64,000 bases of DNA, taken from Mesorhizobium sp. M9A.F.Ca.ET.002.03.1.2 (GTDB taxonomy: Bacteria > Pseudomonadota > Alphaproteobacteria > Rhizobiales > Rhizobiaceae). Numbering within the stretch: position 1 is the stretch's first letter; each line of letters begins with the position of its first letter. Below the pieces are notes generated by a model that was not told where the DNA came from, ran no database searches, and saw only the letters and a program-made list of their open reading frames with translations. The translations under genes and the position numbers were made by a program. Location of the stretch: NCBI RefSeq assembly GCF_003952365.1, contig NZ_CP034443.1, forward strand, positions 3,713,001 through 3,777,000, in the 5' to 3' direction. Below are positions 46,052-56,048 of the stretch, piece by piece.

Positions 46052-49000
46052 AAGGTCCTGCTGGTTTCGGTATTGCGGGCGGGCTGACCCGGGCGTTCAT
46101 CGCTTCGCCGCTCACGCCGCTGTTTCTGCTTGCCGCCTTCGCCTTCGGGCTGGTGGCCCTGCTCACGCTGCCGCGCGAGGAAGAGCCGCAGATATCGGTG
46201 CCGATGGTCGACATCTTCGTCCGAGCCGACGGCCTGAGGGCCGAGGATGCCGTCAAGCTGGTCACCGAACCGCTGGAGACGATCGTCAAGGGCATAGACG
46301 GTGTCGAGCACGTCTATTCGCAAAGCCGCGACGACCAGGTGATGGTCACCGCGCGCTTCGTCGTCGGCACGTCGTCGGACGCCGCAGTGCTGCGCGTCCA
46401 CGACAAGGTCCGCGCCAATATGGACCGCATTCCCGTCGGCGTGCCCGAGCCGCTCATCGTCGGACGCGGCATCGACGATGTCGCGATTGTCACGCTGACG
46501 CTGTCGCCAAAACCGGAGACAGCTGACCGCCTGACGGCAAACGATCTGACCCGTATCGCGCGCGAGTTGCGCACCGAGATCGCCAAGATCGACAATGTCG
46601 GGCTGACCTATCTGGTTGGCGACACCGGAGAGATCATCCGCGTCGCGCCGGACCCGGAAAAGCTCGCTCTCCACGGCGTGACGCTGCAACAGCTTGCAGC
46701 AAAGGTCTCCGGTGCGAACAAGGCCTTTCCGACGGGACGCGTGCGCAATACGGGCGAGCAGATCGACATCGTGGCGGGCGAGACATTGGGTTCGCCGGAC
46801 CAGATCGGCAACCTGCTGCTGACCTCGCGCGACAACCGCCCCGTCTATGTCCGCGACGTGGCCGATGTCGCCTTCGCGACCGATACCGGCGACGTGCTTG
46901 TCTCGACGCTCACAGGATCCGCGACGGGCGTGACGCGCGTGCCGTCAGTGACCGTCGCCGTCGCCAAGCGCGCCGGTTCCAACGCGGTGTCGGTCGCCGA
47001 GGCGATCCTGCACCGGGTCGAGATGCTGAAAGGCAGCCTGATCCCCGCCGACCTGTCGGTCGAGGTCACGCGCGACTACGGCGAGACGGCGAACGAGAAG
47101 GCCAACGAGCTTCTCTATCATCTCGGGCTGGCGACGATCTCGATCATTGTGCTGGTCTGGATCGCCATCGGCCGGCGCGAGGCCATGGTGGTGGCCATCG
47201 TCATTCCCGTCACCATCCTGCTCACGCTGTTTGCCTCGCGCGTCATGGGCTATACGTTGAACCGCGTTTCGCTGTTTGCGCTGATCTTTTCCATCGGCAT
47301 CCTCGTCGACGATGCGATCGTGGTGATCGAGAACATCTCCCGGCACTGGGCAATGGGCGGCGGACGCGATCGGCGGCAAGCGGCGATCGAGGCGGTGGCG
47401 GAAGTCGGCAACCCGACGATCGTCGCCACCTTGACCGTGGTCGCCGCGCTGCTGCCGATGCTGTTCGTCTCGGGAATGATGGGCCCCTATATGAGCCCGA
47501 TCCCCGCCAATGCGTCGGCGGCGATGATCTTCTCCTTCTTCGTCGCGGTGATGGTGACGCCGTGGCTGATGCTGAAGTTTGCCGGACGGGCGCCCGTGCA
47601 TGCCCATACGGACCAGGCCGGCGGCGGCATGTTGGGCCGCATCTACACTGCCGTCGCCCGGCCCATACTGTCGTCGAAGACGGCGAGCTGGGCATTTCTG
47701 CTGGCGATCGGCGTGCTCACGCTTGGCTCTCTGGCCCTGTTCTATACCAAGGATGTCACGGTCAAACTGCTGCCCTTCGACAACAAGTCCGAACTCGCGG
47801 TGACGATCGACCTGCCGGAAGGATCCTCCGTCGAGGCGACTGACGCGGTGGCGCAGGCGGTCGCCAGCAAGGTTCTCGAACTGACCGAGGTGCGATCGGC
47901 CCAGACGCATGCCGGAACCGCGGCGCCCTTCAACTTCAATGGGCTTGTGCGACACTCCTTTCTGCGCAGCGAGCCGCAGCAGGGCGATGTTGCGCTCAAT
48001 CTTTCGCCGAAATCGGAGCGCATCCGTTCGAGCCACGATATCGCGCTGGACATTCGCCGGCGCATCGCATCAATCGCCGTTCCCGCCGGCACCAGCCTGA
48101 AGGTCGTCGAGCCGCCTCCCGGCCCGCCCGTGATGGCGACACTGCTGGCCGAGATCTATGGACCCGATGGCGAGACGCGACGCAAGGTTGCCGCAAAGGT
48201 CGAAGCGGCGTTCCGCTCCGTTCCGTTCATCGTCGATGTCGACAATTCCTACGGACAGCCGGCACGCCGGCTGCGCACCACGATCTCCACCGACGATGCC
48301 GAGTTCTTCCATGTCGAGGAAAGCGACGTGTTCGACACGATCGCCATCCTCAACGGCGGCGAGACCGTCGGCTATTCGCATCGCGGCGGCGGCCGCCAGC
48401 CGATACCGATCCGCATCGAGCGACCGAAGGGCGAGAGGACGCTGGACGAGCGTTTCCTGACCACGCCCATTCCGGCAAATGTGCTCCCCGGCGATCGCGG
48501 CGTGGTCGAACTGGGGGACGTCGTGCGGGTCGCTGACGAACGCGCCTCCTTTCTGGTGTTCCGGCACAATGGCCGCGCCGCCGAAATGGTGACGGCCGAA
48601 CTTGCCGGCAGCTTCGAGGCGCCGCTCTACGGGATGCTCGCCGTCAGCCAGGCAATCGACGCACAGGACTGGACGGGGCTGCAAAAACCTTCGATCGCGC
48701 TGCATGGCCAGCCGGAGGACGAAAGCAAGCCGACGCTGCTGTGGGATGGCGAATGGGAAGTCACCTGGGTGACTTTCCGCGACATGGGCGCGGCATTCGG
48801 CGTCGCGCTGCTCGGCATCTATATCCTGGTCGTCGCCCAGTTCGGTTCGTTCAAGGTGCCGCTGGTGATCCTGACGCCGATCCCGCTGACCTTCATCGGC
48901 ATCCTCGGCGGACATTGGCTGTTCGGCGCGCCGTTCTCTGCCACCTCGATGATAGGGTTTATCGCGCTGGCGGGCATCATCGTGCGCAATTCGATCCTGC

Positions 49001-49245
49001 TGGTCGATTTCATCCGGCATGCCGCCTCGCCGGACAGGCCGCTGGGCGAGGTTCTGATCGAGGCCGGTGCCATAAGGTTCAAGCCGATCCTGCTGACAGC
49101 ACTTGCCGCCATGATCGGCGCGGCGGTGATCCTGACCGATCCGATCTTCCAGGGCCTGGCGATCTCGCTGCTGTTCGGCCTCGCGTCCTCGACCTTGCTG
49201 ACGGTGCTGGTCATCCCGGCCATCTATCGGGTTCTGAGGACGTGA
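46048..49245 (+). CDS. RND-family efflux pump permease
   Basis: A 1065-residue inner-membrane proton antiporter with twelve membrane helices and two large periplasmic loops. The proton-relay motif GILVDDAIVVIEN near residue 415 has the two Asp, and the N-terminus is FIASPLTPLFLLAAFAFG, LREEEPQISVPMVDIFV-like. Subtype resembles AcrB-like pumps seen with sulfide- and metal-related operons; HME metal-pump signature residues could not be assigned with certainty. It follows the adaptor by overlap. It may export a toxic sulfur species or another drug-like substrate. Confidence 0.92.
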   Translation: MKGPAGFGIAGGLTRAFIASPLTPLFLLAAFAFGLVALLTLPREEEPQISVPMVDIFVRADGLRAEDAVKLVTEPLETIVKGIDGVEHVYSQSRDDQVMVTARFVVGTSSDAAVLRVHDKVRANMDRIPVGVPEPLIVGRGIDDVAIVTLTLSPKPETADRLTANDLTRIARELRTEIAKIDNVGLTYLVGDTGEIIRVAPDPEKLALHGVTLQQLAAKVSGANKAFPTGRVRNTGEQIDIVAGETLGSPDQIGNLLLTSRDNRPVYVRDVADVAFATDTGDVLVSTLTGSATGVTRVPSVTVAVAKRAGSNAVSVAEAILHRVEMLKGSLIPADLSVEVTRDYGETANEKANELLYHLGLATISIIVLVWIAIGRREAMVVAIVIPVTILLTLFASRVMGYTLNRVSLFALIFSIGILVDDAIVVIENISRHWAMGGGRDRRQAAIEAVAEVGNPTIVATLTVVAALLPMLFVSGMMGPYMSPIPANASAAMIFSFFVAVMVTPWLMLKFAGRAPVHAHTDQAGGGMLGRIYTAVARPILSSKTASWAFLLAIGVLTLGSLALFYTKDVTVKLLPFDNKSELAVTIDLPEGSSVEATDAVAQAVASKVLELTEVRSAQTHAGTAAPFNFNGLVRHSFLRSEPQQGDVALNLSPKSERIRSSHDIALDIRRRIASIAVPAGTSLKVVEPPPGPPVMATLLAEIYGPDGETRRKVAAKVEAAFRSVPFIVDVDNSYGQPARRLRTTISTDDAEFFHVEESDVFDTIAILNGGETVGYSHRGGGRQPIPIRIERPKGERTLDERFLTTPIPANVLPGDRGVVELGDVVRVADERASFLVFRHNGRAAEMVTAELAGSFEAPLYGMLAVSQAIDAQDWTGLQKPSIALHGQPEDESKPTLLWDGEWEVTWVTFRDMGAAFGVALLGIYILVVAQFGSFKVPLVILTPIPLTFIGILGGHWLFGAPFSATSMIGFIALAGIIVRNSILLVDFIRHAASPDRPLGEVLIEAGAIRFKPILLTALAAMIGAAVILTDPIFQGLAISLLFGLASSTLLTVLVIPAIYRVLRT

Positions 49246-49460
49246 CGGCGAGCGCGTCTGCCGGAAGCGACCCCTTGAGTTGCCGTTGAAATTCGATGCC
49301 AGGTCAAGGCGAGTAAAGAGCCACTCGACCGCTTCATAAAGCGGGATAGCCAGAAGGAAGAGAAAGCGTCGCGTATGGCCCACCGATGGAGCCCTGGATT
49401 CGCGACGACGGTCTCCATGTCCGTCCAGGTCCAACCGCGAGGCACGCGTGTGCGATACGC

Positions 49461-51878
49461 TCATGCGTGGGCATCGCGCGGGTGCCTGTGCGCCGGGCTT
49501 CCGGCCGCCGGCCCGGCGGCAGGACGGATGCCCTCGAACCTGGTTCGCTTGAGCAAAAGCGCATTGACGGCCACGAGGGCCGAGCTGCCCGACATTGCCA
49601 GCGCCGCAATCTCGGGGCTCAGCAGGAGCGGGTAGAACACGCCGGCCGCGATCGGGAAGGCGATGACATTGTATCCGACCGCCCACCACAGGTTCTGGTG
49701 CATCTTGCGCAGCGTGGCGCGCGAGAGCATCATCGCACCGACCACGTCGTAGGGATCGCTCTTCATCAGCACGATGTCGGCGCTTTCAATGGCGACATCG
49801 GTGCCCGCACCGATGGCGAACCCGACATCGGCTTGCGTCAGGGCCGGCGCGTCGTTGACGCCGTCGCCGACCATGCCGACCTTCAGCCCCTGTCCCTGCA
49901 GTTCCTTGATCTTTTCGGCCTTCTGTCCCGGCAGCACGTCGGCCAGGACGATGTCGATGCCGAGCATGTCCGCGATGCGCTTGGCGGTGCCGGCATTGTC
50001 GCCCGTCAGCATGGCCACGCGCACACCTTGCTCGTGCAGTTTGGCAATCGTCGCGATGGCCGTCGGGCGCGGCGTGTCGGCAATCGCGATCAGCCCGAGC
50101 AGCTTGCCGGAGCGTGCGACATGGATGACGGTGCGGCCTTCGCCCTTGAGCGTCTCGGCCCTCTCACCGAGCGCCAGAAGATCGATCTTCTGCTCGTCCA
50201 TGAGGCGCCGGTTGCCGAGGAAAACCGGACTTCCGCCGATGGCGGCGCTGGCGCCCTTGCCTTCGATGTTCAGAAAACCCGAAACCTTGGGAAGCTTCAG
50301 GTCCTTGGCCCGCTCGACGATGGCGACGGCCAGCGGGTGGTCCGAACCCTGATCCACGGCGGCCGCGACCTGTAGAACCTCGTCGGGTGAGACGCCGACA
50401 GCCGGGACGATTTCGACGACCTTGGGCTGCCCCATGGTCAGCGTGCCGGTCTTGTCGAAGACGATCACATTGAGCCTGGTCGCCTCCTCGAGAGCGGCGG
50501 CATTCTTGAACAGGATCCCGTTTGCGGCGCCAAGGCCGGTGCCGACCATGACGGCCATCGGCGTGGCGAGGCCGAGCGCATCGGGACAGGCGATGACGAA
50601 GACCGTGATGGTCAGGGTCATCGCGAACAGCAGGGGCTGGCCGAGCCACCAGAACCAGACGGCGAAGGTCGCAAGCCCGATGACGATCGCAGCGAGCACC
50701 AGCCATTGCGAGGCACGATCGGCGAGCAGCTGCGCCGGCGCCTTCGAATTCTGGGCTTCCTGGACCAGCTTGACGATCTGGGCAAGAGCCGTGTCGGCGC
50801 CCACTTTAGTGGAACGATAGCGCAGCGTCCCGCTCTTGTTGATCGTCGCCCCGATGACCCTGTCGCCAACCTTCTTGGTCACTGGCATCGACTCGCCGGT
50901 CAGCATCGATTCATCGATGGTCGACGTGCCTTCGATCACCTCGCCATCGACAGGAAGCTTGTTGCCGGGCCGCAGGACCACGATGTCGCCGAGCACGACG
51001 TCCGCAGTCGCAACCTCGACCTCCTTGCCATCGCGCAAGACGGTGGCCCTGGGTGGGGCGAGGTCGAGCAGGGCCCTGATCGCGGCCGAAGCCCCGGCGC
51101 GGGCGCGCATCTCCAGCCAATGGCCGAGCAGGATGAAGACGAGCAGCACGCTCGCCGCCTCGTAGAACTGCTGTCCTTCGAAAAAGAAGGTCGCGCCGAC
51201 GCTGAACAGGTAGCCGGTTCCGACACTCAGCACCACCAGCACCGCCATGTTGAGGACGCCGTTGTGCAAGGCCCGCCAGGCGGCGACCAGGAACGGCCAG
51301 ACCGGATAGAGGATCGCGGCGCTGGCGAGGAAAAACATCGCGACATCTTCGCTCAGTCCGAAAGGCGGGCGCAGCCAGGGCTCGCCCAGTCCCATCGGCT
51401 CCATGGCAAAGACCGGCAGCGTGAAGACCAGGCTCACAAGGAACCGGTTGCGCATGTCCTTGACCATGCCTTGCATGTCCATGCCGGCGCCGTGCCCCAT
51501 CTCATGAGCCATGGCGTCGTGCTGCGGCTTGGCGGCAACCTTGCCCTGGCCCGCTGGAGCCGGCTCGATGATGGCGGCGTGACCATGCCCGGCGTGTCCG
51601 GAGGTCGCGCGCGGATGGCCCGGCGAAATCGTCGTTCCGTCGGGAGTGCACAGATGCCGCGGCACGACCTCGCCGCGGCAATGGAAGCCGCAAGCCTCGA
51701 TTTCCCGGGCAAGGGCCTGCGGGCTCGTCCGCTTCTCGTCGAATTCGATGGTTGCGGTGGTCGATGCCGCGTTCATGGTAACACTGGCAACGCCCGGCAA
51801 AGCCGCCAGACGTTTTTCGACCGCCGCGAAATCCATCATGCCGACAAGGTCGCGCACTTCCAGATTGATCTTCTTCAT
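49461..51878 (-). CDS. Copper-type P1B ATPase with an unusual CPD motif
   Basis: An 805-residue P1B-type ATPase. The catalytic blocks are DKTGTLT, TGES in the actuator domain and [10 protein letters not shown]. The metal-binding helix has Cys431-Pro432-Asp433 ([11 protein letters not shown]) instead of the common CPC or CPH. The N-terminal HMA domain lacks CxxC ([14 protein letters not shown]), and a His/Met-rich stretch follows (HAGHGH, then [12 protein letters not shown]), as in CopB-like pumps. It ends a run beginning with the Cys-rich protein gene, then DUF2933 and methyltransferase genes. Probably exports copper or a similar metal; specificity is uncertain because of CPD. Confidence 0.88.
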   Translation of the reverse strand: MKKINLEVRDLVGMMDFAAVEKRLAALPGVASVTMNAASTTATIEFDEKRTSPQALAREIEACGFHCRGEVVPRHLCTPDGTTISPGHPRATSGHAGHGHAAIIEPAPAGQGKVAAKPQHDAMAHEMGHGAGMDMQGMVKDMRNRFLVSLVFTLPVFAMEPMGLGEPWLRPPFGLSEDVAMFFLASAAILYPVWPFLVAAWRALHNGVLNMAVLVVLSVGTGYLFSVGATFFFEGQQFYEAASVLLVFILLGHWLEMRARAGASAAIRALLDLAPPRATVLRDGKEVEVATADVVLGDIVVLRPGNKLPVDGEVIEGTSTIDESMLTGESMPVTKKVGDRVIGATINKSGTLRYRSTKVGADTALAQIVKLVQEAQNSKAPAQLLADRASQWLVLAAIVIGLATFAVWFWWLGQPLLFAMTLTITVFVIACPDALGLATPMAVMVGTGLGAANGILFKNAAALEEATRLNVIVFDKTGTLTMGQPKVVEIVPAVGVSPDEVLQVAAAVDQGSDHPLAVAIVERAKDLKLPKVSGFLNIEGKGASAAIGGSPVFLGNRRLMDEQKIDLLALGERAETLKGEGRTVIHVARSGKLLGLIAIADTPRPTAIATIAKLHEQGVRVAMLTGDNAGTAKRIADMLGIDIVLADVLPGQKAEKIKELQGQGLKVGMVGDGVNDAPALTQADVGFAIGAGTDVAIESADIVLMKSDPYDVVGAMMLSRATLRKMHQNLWWAVGYNVIAFPIAAGVFYPLLLSPEIAALAMSGSSALVAVNALLLKRTRFEGIRPAAGPAAGSPAHRHPRDAHA

Positions 51879-51914
51879 CATCATTCTCCATCGACGCACA
51901 AACGCCACTCGCTC

Positions 51915-52589
51915 TCAGGGCGCACGGCGCGCGCCGGCGGAACCGAACAGCCTGGCCACATGCGGAAAAAAGGCGGGTACGCGGGCGGCGTAGCGATCAT
52001 AGGCGTCGCCGAACTCCTGTCTCGCTTCACGCTCCTCAATGAAGGAAAGCCGCACATACATGCCGACCAGAATGGGGAACATCGCCAGCGTCAGCAGCGT
52101 CGGCCACTGCACGAAGAAGCCCGCCATGACGAGAATGAAGCCGACATATTGCGGATGCCGGACGCAGGCATATGGGCCGCCTGTTGCGAGGCGGTTGTGG
52201 CGCTGCGCTTCGTAAAGCACGCGCCACGCGGTTGCGATCAGCACGAAGCCGCCGCCGATCAGGAAGAAGCTGAGAACGTGGAAGGGGCCGAAATGCGGAT
52301 TGAGCCGCCAGCCGAACATCATCTCCAGGAGATGACCGGCATCATGCGAGAGCCAGTCGATGCCGGGGTATTGGCTCTGCAGCCACCCCGAGAACAGGTA
52401 GATCGTCAGCGGGAACCCGTACATCTCGGCAAACAGCGCCACCAGGAAGGCGCTGAATGCACCGAAGGAGCGCCAGTCACGGCCGGTTCGCGGCTTGAAG
52501 AAGCTGAAGGCGAACAGGATGAAAATCGCCGAGTTGATTATAGCCAGGCCCCAGAGCCCGTAGGCGGAAGATTGCTCGACCATGGTCAT
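51915..52589 (-). CDS. Isoprenylcysteine methyltransferase-type membrane protein (PEMT/ICMT family)
   Basis: A 224-residue protein with about five membrane helices and the family C-terminal SAM-site region ATGGPYACVRHPQYVGFILV followed by SFIEEREARQEFGDAYDRY. These methyltransferases act on membrane-embedded thiols or amines; substrates in bacteria are mostly unknown. Its start overlaps the DUF2933 stop (ATGA) and its end is 36 bases from the copper ATPase start. Co-location with copper-related genes is common in bacteria. Confidence 0.82.
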   Translation of the reverse strand: MTMVEQSSAYGLWGLAIINSAIFILFAFSFFKPRTGRDWRSFGAFSAFLVALFAEMYGFPLTIYLFSGWLQSQYPGIDWLSHDAGHLLEMMFGWRLNPHFGPFHVLSFFLIGGGFVLIATAWRVLYEAQRHNRLATGGPYACVRHPQYVGFILVMAGFFVQWPTLLTLAMFPILVGMYVRLSFIEEREARQEFGDAYDRYAARVPAFFPHVARLFGSAGARRAP

Positions 52590-52939
52590 GCTCCTTTGTG
52601 GTGTGTGGGGCCGTCTTGCGCGCCCGGCTCGGTTTCCCTGTGCCCGGCCTGTTCCTCGCGCCCGGCCTGTTCCGTGTGCCTGGAATGCCCGCCGTGATCG
52701 TGGTGGCCACCATGCATGACCATGTGAAGCAGAGGACAGGCGAGCAGCAGCAGAAAGGGAAGGGCACCGAGGGTATGTGCCCGGTGCTCGGAAAGCAGGA
52801 AGAACGCGGCGATCAGCAGGAAGGCGATCGTGACCAGGCCGGTCTTCGACGTCCAGAATCCGCGCGCACCCGCCTCGGTCTCCTGTTCTGGTTTGGAGCC
52901 GGTCGGGGGATCGGACAAGCGGTGCGTATTGGAGTTCAT
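52586..52939 (-). CDS. DUF2933 His-rich membrane protein
   Basis: A 117-residue protein with two hydrophobic segments (LVTIAFLLIAAFFLLSEH, ALPFLLLLACPLLHMVMH) and a His-rich tail GGHHDHGGHSRH. It matches the DUF2933 pattern, where CPLLH..MHGGH is conserved. The family occurs beside copper ATPases. The His cluster may bind metal near the membrane. It leads into the methyltransferase gene by a four-base overlap. Confidence 0.85.
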   Translation of the reverse strand: MNSNTHRLSDPPTGSKPEQETEAGARGFWTSKTGLVTIAFLLIAAFFLLSEHRAHTLGALPFLLLLACPLLHMVMHGGHHDHGGHSRHTEQAGREEQAGHRETEPGAQDGPTHHKGA

Positions 52940-53047
52940 GGGTTGGATTCCTTTTGATTGTCAGCGATTGTCATTGCCGGCCACGGCGTTCGAGGCGCGG
53001 CTTTCGAAGCAGTAAAGGGCGATGCTGAGCGCCCAGACGGCGCGATA

Positions 53048-53449
53048 TCAGGCTGGGATCTGGGGAGGTTGCAGGAGGGCCTCGGGGTCGATGCCCGTTG
53101 CCAGGAACGCCTTGCCCGCGATGAAGCGGACGGAACGTGGCGGGCAATTGACGACCCCACATTCGCCTGAGGCGGAAATGCTTGCAGCACAACAGCCCGA
53201 CGCAGCCGTGTACGCGCAGTCGGCGCTGTGCTCGCAACAGCCATAGTTGTGATTCTGGCCCGTTGCCGTGACATCGTCTGTCACCTGGCTCAAGCCGCTT
53301 ATGGGGAGACCTGCAAACTCGGCAATGGCGCCGATATCGGCGCCCAGACCCGTACTCTGGCCGGTAAGACCAGCGCCCATGATGACGCTGCCCGCGATCA
53401 GAACGAGCATGGAAAGCAAAGCGCGAAGCTGGGTCAGTCCAATTTCCAT
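53048..53449 (-). CDS. Cys-rich exported small protein under a FixK box
   Basis: A 133-residue protein with an N-terminal signal or anchor (ALLSMLVLIAGSVIMGAG) and a Cys-rich middle: GCCEHSADC, GCCAAS, GECGVVNC give seven Cys in about 30 residues. I do not recognise the family. It stands 34 bases from a perfect FixK box and is followed after 108 bases by DUF2933, the methyltransferase and the copper ATPase, all in the same direction. Thus it likely heads a FixK-driven transcript and may bind metal in the periplasm. ATG at 53449 was chosen as the start of the hydrophobic segment. Confidence 0.65.
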   Translation of the reverse strand: MEIGLTQLRALLSMLVLIAGSVIMGAGLTGQSTGLGADIGAIAEFAGLPISGLSQVTDDVTATGQNHNYGCCEHSADCAYTAASGCCAASISASGECGVVNCPPRSVRFIAGKAFLATGIDPEALLQPPQIPA

Positions 53450-53482
53450 TTTCCTAGTGTGACATAGCCGCGCATCGCCACT

Positions 53483-53496
53483 TTGACGCAAATCAA
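53483..53496. promoter_or_regulatory. FixK/Fnr box between the Cys-rich gene and the SRPBCC gene
   Basis: TTGACGCAAATCAA fits TTGAY-N4-RTCAA without mismatch. It lies 34 bases before the Cys-rich gene start (reverse) and 100 bases before the SRPBCC gene (forward), so it may serve either or both. Confidence 0.7.
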
Positions 53497-53595
53497 AGCC
53501 ACGGCTCCTGGGGAGCGCTTAGATTGCCGGGTCTCATCCGACACGGATCGGATGGTTTCCCAGGCCCGAAACCTGGATGAACCGGAGATGAGGTG

Positions 53596-54117
53596 ATGCC
53601 GGCAATGCCGCGTTCCACCGAGACTGCCGTCAAGATAGAATCCGCGGCCGAAACTGTGTTCGCCTACCTCGACGACCACAGGCATCTGGGGGCTCATATG
53701 AGTGCCTCGTCATGGATGATGCTCGGCTCGAAAATGGACTACGAGTTCGATGCAGGCGAAGCGCGTTCGGTCGGCTCCAAGTTCGGATTCCATGGCAAGA
53801 TACTCGGCATTGCGCTGTCTGCGGAACAGGCGATCGTAATCCGGGTGCCGCCCAGATTGAAGGTTTGGCAAACCATCGGCGCGCCAAACCTGTGGGTGAT
53901 CGGCCGCTATCGTATGGGTTTCGAGATCGTCCCTGAGGTGGGATCCTACCAGCTTCGGGTATTCATCGACTACGACCTTCCGGAGACGGCGCCGGCCCGT
54001 TGGCTCGGCCTGATCTCTGCCGACGTATACGCGCGCTGGTGCACTGGCCGGATGGCGAAAGACGCAGCCGGTTATTTCGGGAAGACCGGGGCGCAGGCAA
54101 TCCCGTCGACAGGCTGA
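53596..54117 (+). CDS. SRPBCC-family protein
   Basis: A 173-residue protein with the helix-grip pattern: [36 protein letters not shown] and [20 protein letters not shown]. Such proteins bind hydrophobic ligands or act as polyketide cyclases. ATG at 53596 follows GGAG by 8 bases. The gene converges on arcC, and the two coding ends overlap by 46 bases. It may be under the FixK box upstream. Confidence 0.8.
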   Translation: MPAMPRSTETAVKIESAAETVFAYLDDHRHLGAHMSASSWMMLGSKMDYEFDAGEARSVGSKFGFHGKILGIALSAEQAIVIRVPPRLKVWQTIGAPNLWVIGRYRMGFEIVPEVGSYQLRVFIDYDLPETAPARWLGLISADVYARWCTGRMAKDAAGYFGKTGAQAIPSTG

Positions 54118-55028
54118 TCGACGCGAGCCTCTGCTTCCAACCATGTGCCGCTTTCGCCTCTGACAATTTCGACGGCGTGATCGAGCTTGCCGATCGCGGC
54201 AGGCTTGCCTGTCGCTTCAGCGAACTCGATTGCGGCGCCTACCTTTGGCCCCATGGAGCCGGCCGGAAAATTCCGCCCTGATATCTCCGTCGAGGTGACC
54301 CGCCGGAGTGGGCGGGCGGCGGCGGTTCCGTAGTCGACATAGACTGCGTCGACGTCGGTCAGCATCAGCAGCATGTCGGCCTTCAATTGGCGCGCCAGAA
54401 GCGAACTTGCCAGGTCCTTGTCGATGACGGCCTCCACACCGCAAAGACTGCCGTCATCCCGCGCGATCACCGGGACCCCGCCGCCGCCCGTGCAAATGAC
54501 GATGACGCCACGTTCGACAAGGAACGAGATGACAGATGCTTCCATGATCTCCAGCGGCCTGGGTGACGGCACGACGCGGCGCCATTTGTCGCCGTCGGGC
54601 GCGATGTGCCAGCCGCGTTCCACGGCAAGCCGGCGGGCGGTTGCCTCGTCGTAGACCGGGCCGATCGGCTTCGTCGGATGGGCGAAAGCCGGATCGCGAG
54701 GGTCCACCTTCACTTGCGTCAGCAAAGTGGCAAACAGCCTCTGCTTGAGGAGATTGTTGAGCTCCTGCTCGATCACATAACCGATCATGCCGGCGCTTTC
54801 GGCGCCGAGCACGTCGAGTGGAAACGCTCCACCGTCCGAGGCCGCCTGCAGCGCGAGCAGGCCAACCTGCGGGCCGTTGCCGTGCGTGATCACGATCGAG
54901 TGCCCTTCGCCAACCAGATCCGCCAATACAGCCGCGGCACGCACGATGTTGGCGCGCTGGTTCTCGGCCGTCATCGGTTCTCCACGACGCAGCAACGCGT
55001 TTCCGCCGAGCGCAACGATGATACGCAT
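54072..55028 (-). CDS. arcC: Carbamate kinase
   Basis: The 318-residue enzyme makes ATP from carbamoyl phosphate, the energy step of the arginine deiminase pathway. It has [51 protein letters not shown] and [14 protein letters not shown], typical of the amino-acid kinase fold of ArcC. ATG at 55028 comes right after arcB. It is the last gene of arcDABC and overlaps the convergent SRPBCC gene. Confidence 0.95.
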   Translation of the reverse strand: MRIIVALGGNALLRRGEPMTAENQRANIVRAAAVLADLVGEGHSIVITHGNGPQVGLLALQAASDGGAFPLDVLGAESAGMIGYVIEQELNNLLKQRLFATLLTQVKVDPRDPAFAHPTKPIGPVYDEATARRLAVERGWHIAPDGDKWRRVVPSPRPLEIMEASVISFLVERGVIVICTGGGGVPVIARDDGSLCGVEAVIDKDLASSLLARQLKADMLLMLTDVDAVYVDYGTAAARPLRRVTSTEISGRNFPAGSMGPKVGAAIEFAEATGKPAAIGKLDHAVEIVRGESGTWLEAEARVDQPVDGIACAPVFPK

Positions 55029-55029
55029 C

Positions 55030-56031
55030 TCAGTTGCCGATCGTGGCGACGAGCAGGGCCTTGATCGTATGCATGCGGTTTTCGGCCTGGTCGAAGACGA
55101 TCGAGGCATCCGATTCGAATACCTCGTCGGTGACCTCCATGCAGTCGATGCCGTATTCCCGCGCGACGAAGGCGCCGACCTCTGTATCGGTATCGTGGAA
55201 CGCCGGCAGGCAATGCATGAACTTGACGTGAGGGTTGCCGGCGGCAGCCATCACTTCGCTGGTGACCCGGTAGGGCGTCAACAGGCGAATGCGCTCGGCC
55301 CAGCCGGATTTATCCTCGCCCATCGACATCCAGACGTCGGTGTAGACGAAGTCGGCGTCCTGGACGCAGCCCTTAACGTCTTCGTCCAGCCTGAAGCGGC
55401 CGCCGCTGTGTTCCGCCAGTTCCCTGATATGGGCACAGAACTCCTCATCCGGCCAAAGTTCCTTGGGTGAGGCGATGCGCATGTCGATGCCGACCTTGGC
55501 CGCCCCGAGCGCCAGCGACAGCGCGACATTGTCGCGACCCTCGCCGACGAAGGTGACGGTCATGTCGGAAAGATGCTTGTGCGTATACTCGCGCATGGTC
55601 ATGAAATCGGCGAGGATCTGCGTCGGATGCGCCTCGTCGGTGAGACCGTTGTAAACGGGCACGCCGGCATGCGCGGCAAGCAGTTCGGCCTGATGCTGGG
55701 CAAAGCCGCGATACTCGATCGCGTCGTACATCCGGCCGAGCACGCGGGCGGTGTCCTTCATGGATTCCTTGTGGCCGATATGGCTGCCGCTGGGGCCGAA
55801 ATAGGTGACATGGGCGCCTTGGTCATAGGCCGCCACCTCGAATCCTGTCCGTGTGCGGGTCGAATCCTTCTCGAAGATCAGCGCGATATTTTTCCGGGCG
55901 AGACGCGGTATCTCGTGCCCGGCGAGCTTGGCGGCCTTGAGGTCGGCGGCCAGCTTCAGAAGAAATCGGATTTCGTTGGCCGTGAGATCGTCCAGGGTCA
56001 GGACGGAGCGGCCGTGAAGATTGATCGACAT
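55030..56031 (-). CDS. arcB: Ornithine carbamoyltransferase (catabolic)
   Basis: The 333-residue protein splits citrulline into ornithine and carbamoyl phosphate. Carbamoyl-phosphate site [18 protein letters not shown], and the ornithine-site [12 protein letters not shown] are present. Its context between arcA and arcC identifies it as the catabolic enzyme. It begins 18 bases after the arcA stop. Confidence 0.95.
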   Translation of the reverse strand: MSINLHGRSVLTLDDLTANEIRFLLKLAADLKAAKLAGHEIPRLARKNIALIFEKDSTRTRTGFEVAAYDQGAHVTYFGPSGSHIGHKESMKDTARVLGRMYDAIEYRGFAQHQAELLAAHAGVPVYNGLTDEAHPTQILADFMTMREYTHKHLSDMTVTFVGEGRDNVALSLALGAAKVGIDMRIASPKELWPDEEFCAHIRELAEHSGGRFRLDEDVKGCVQDADFVYTDVWMSMGEDKSGWAERIRLLTPYRVTSEVMAAAGNPHVKFMHCLPAFHDTDTEVGAFVAREYGIDCMEVTDEVFESDASIVFDQAENRMHTIKALLVATIGN

Positions 56032-56048
56032 GGGGATTTCCTTTCAGG

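Noticed and set aside
46945..48036. 363-codon reverse open frame
   Set aside because: Antisense to the RND pump; no protein-like features.
48070..49689. 539-codon reverse open frame
   Set aside because: Antisense to the RND pump gene; Arg/His/Gln-rich, with no family motifs or ribosome site. A GC-rich shadow.
50706..52697. 663-codon forward open frame
   Set aside because: Antisense to the copper ATPase and methyltransferase genes, which have full family motifs. The composition is that of a shadow.
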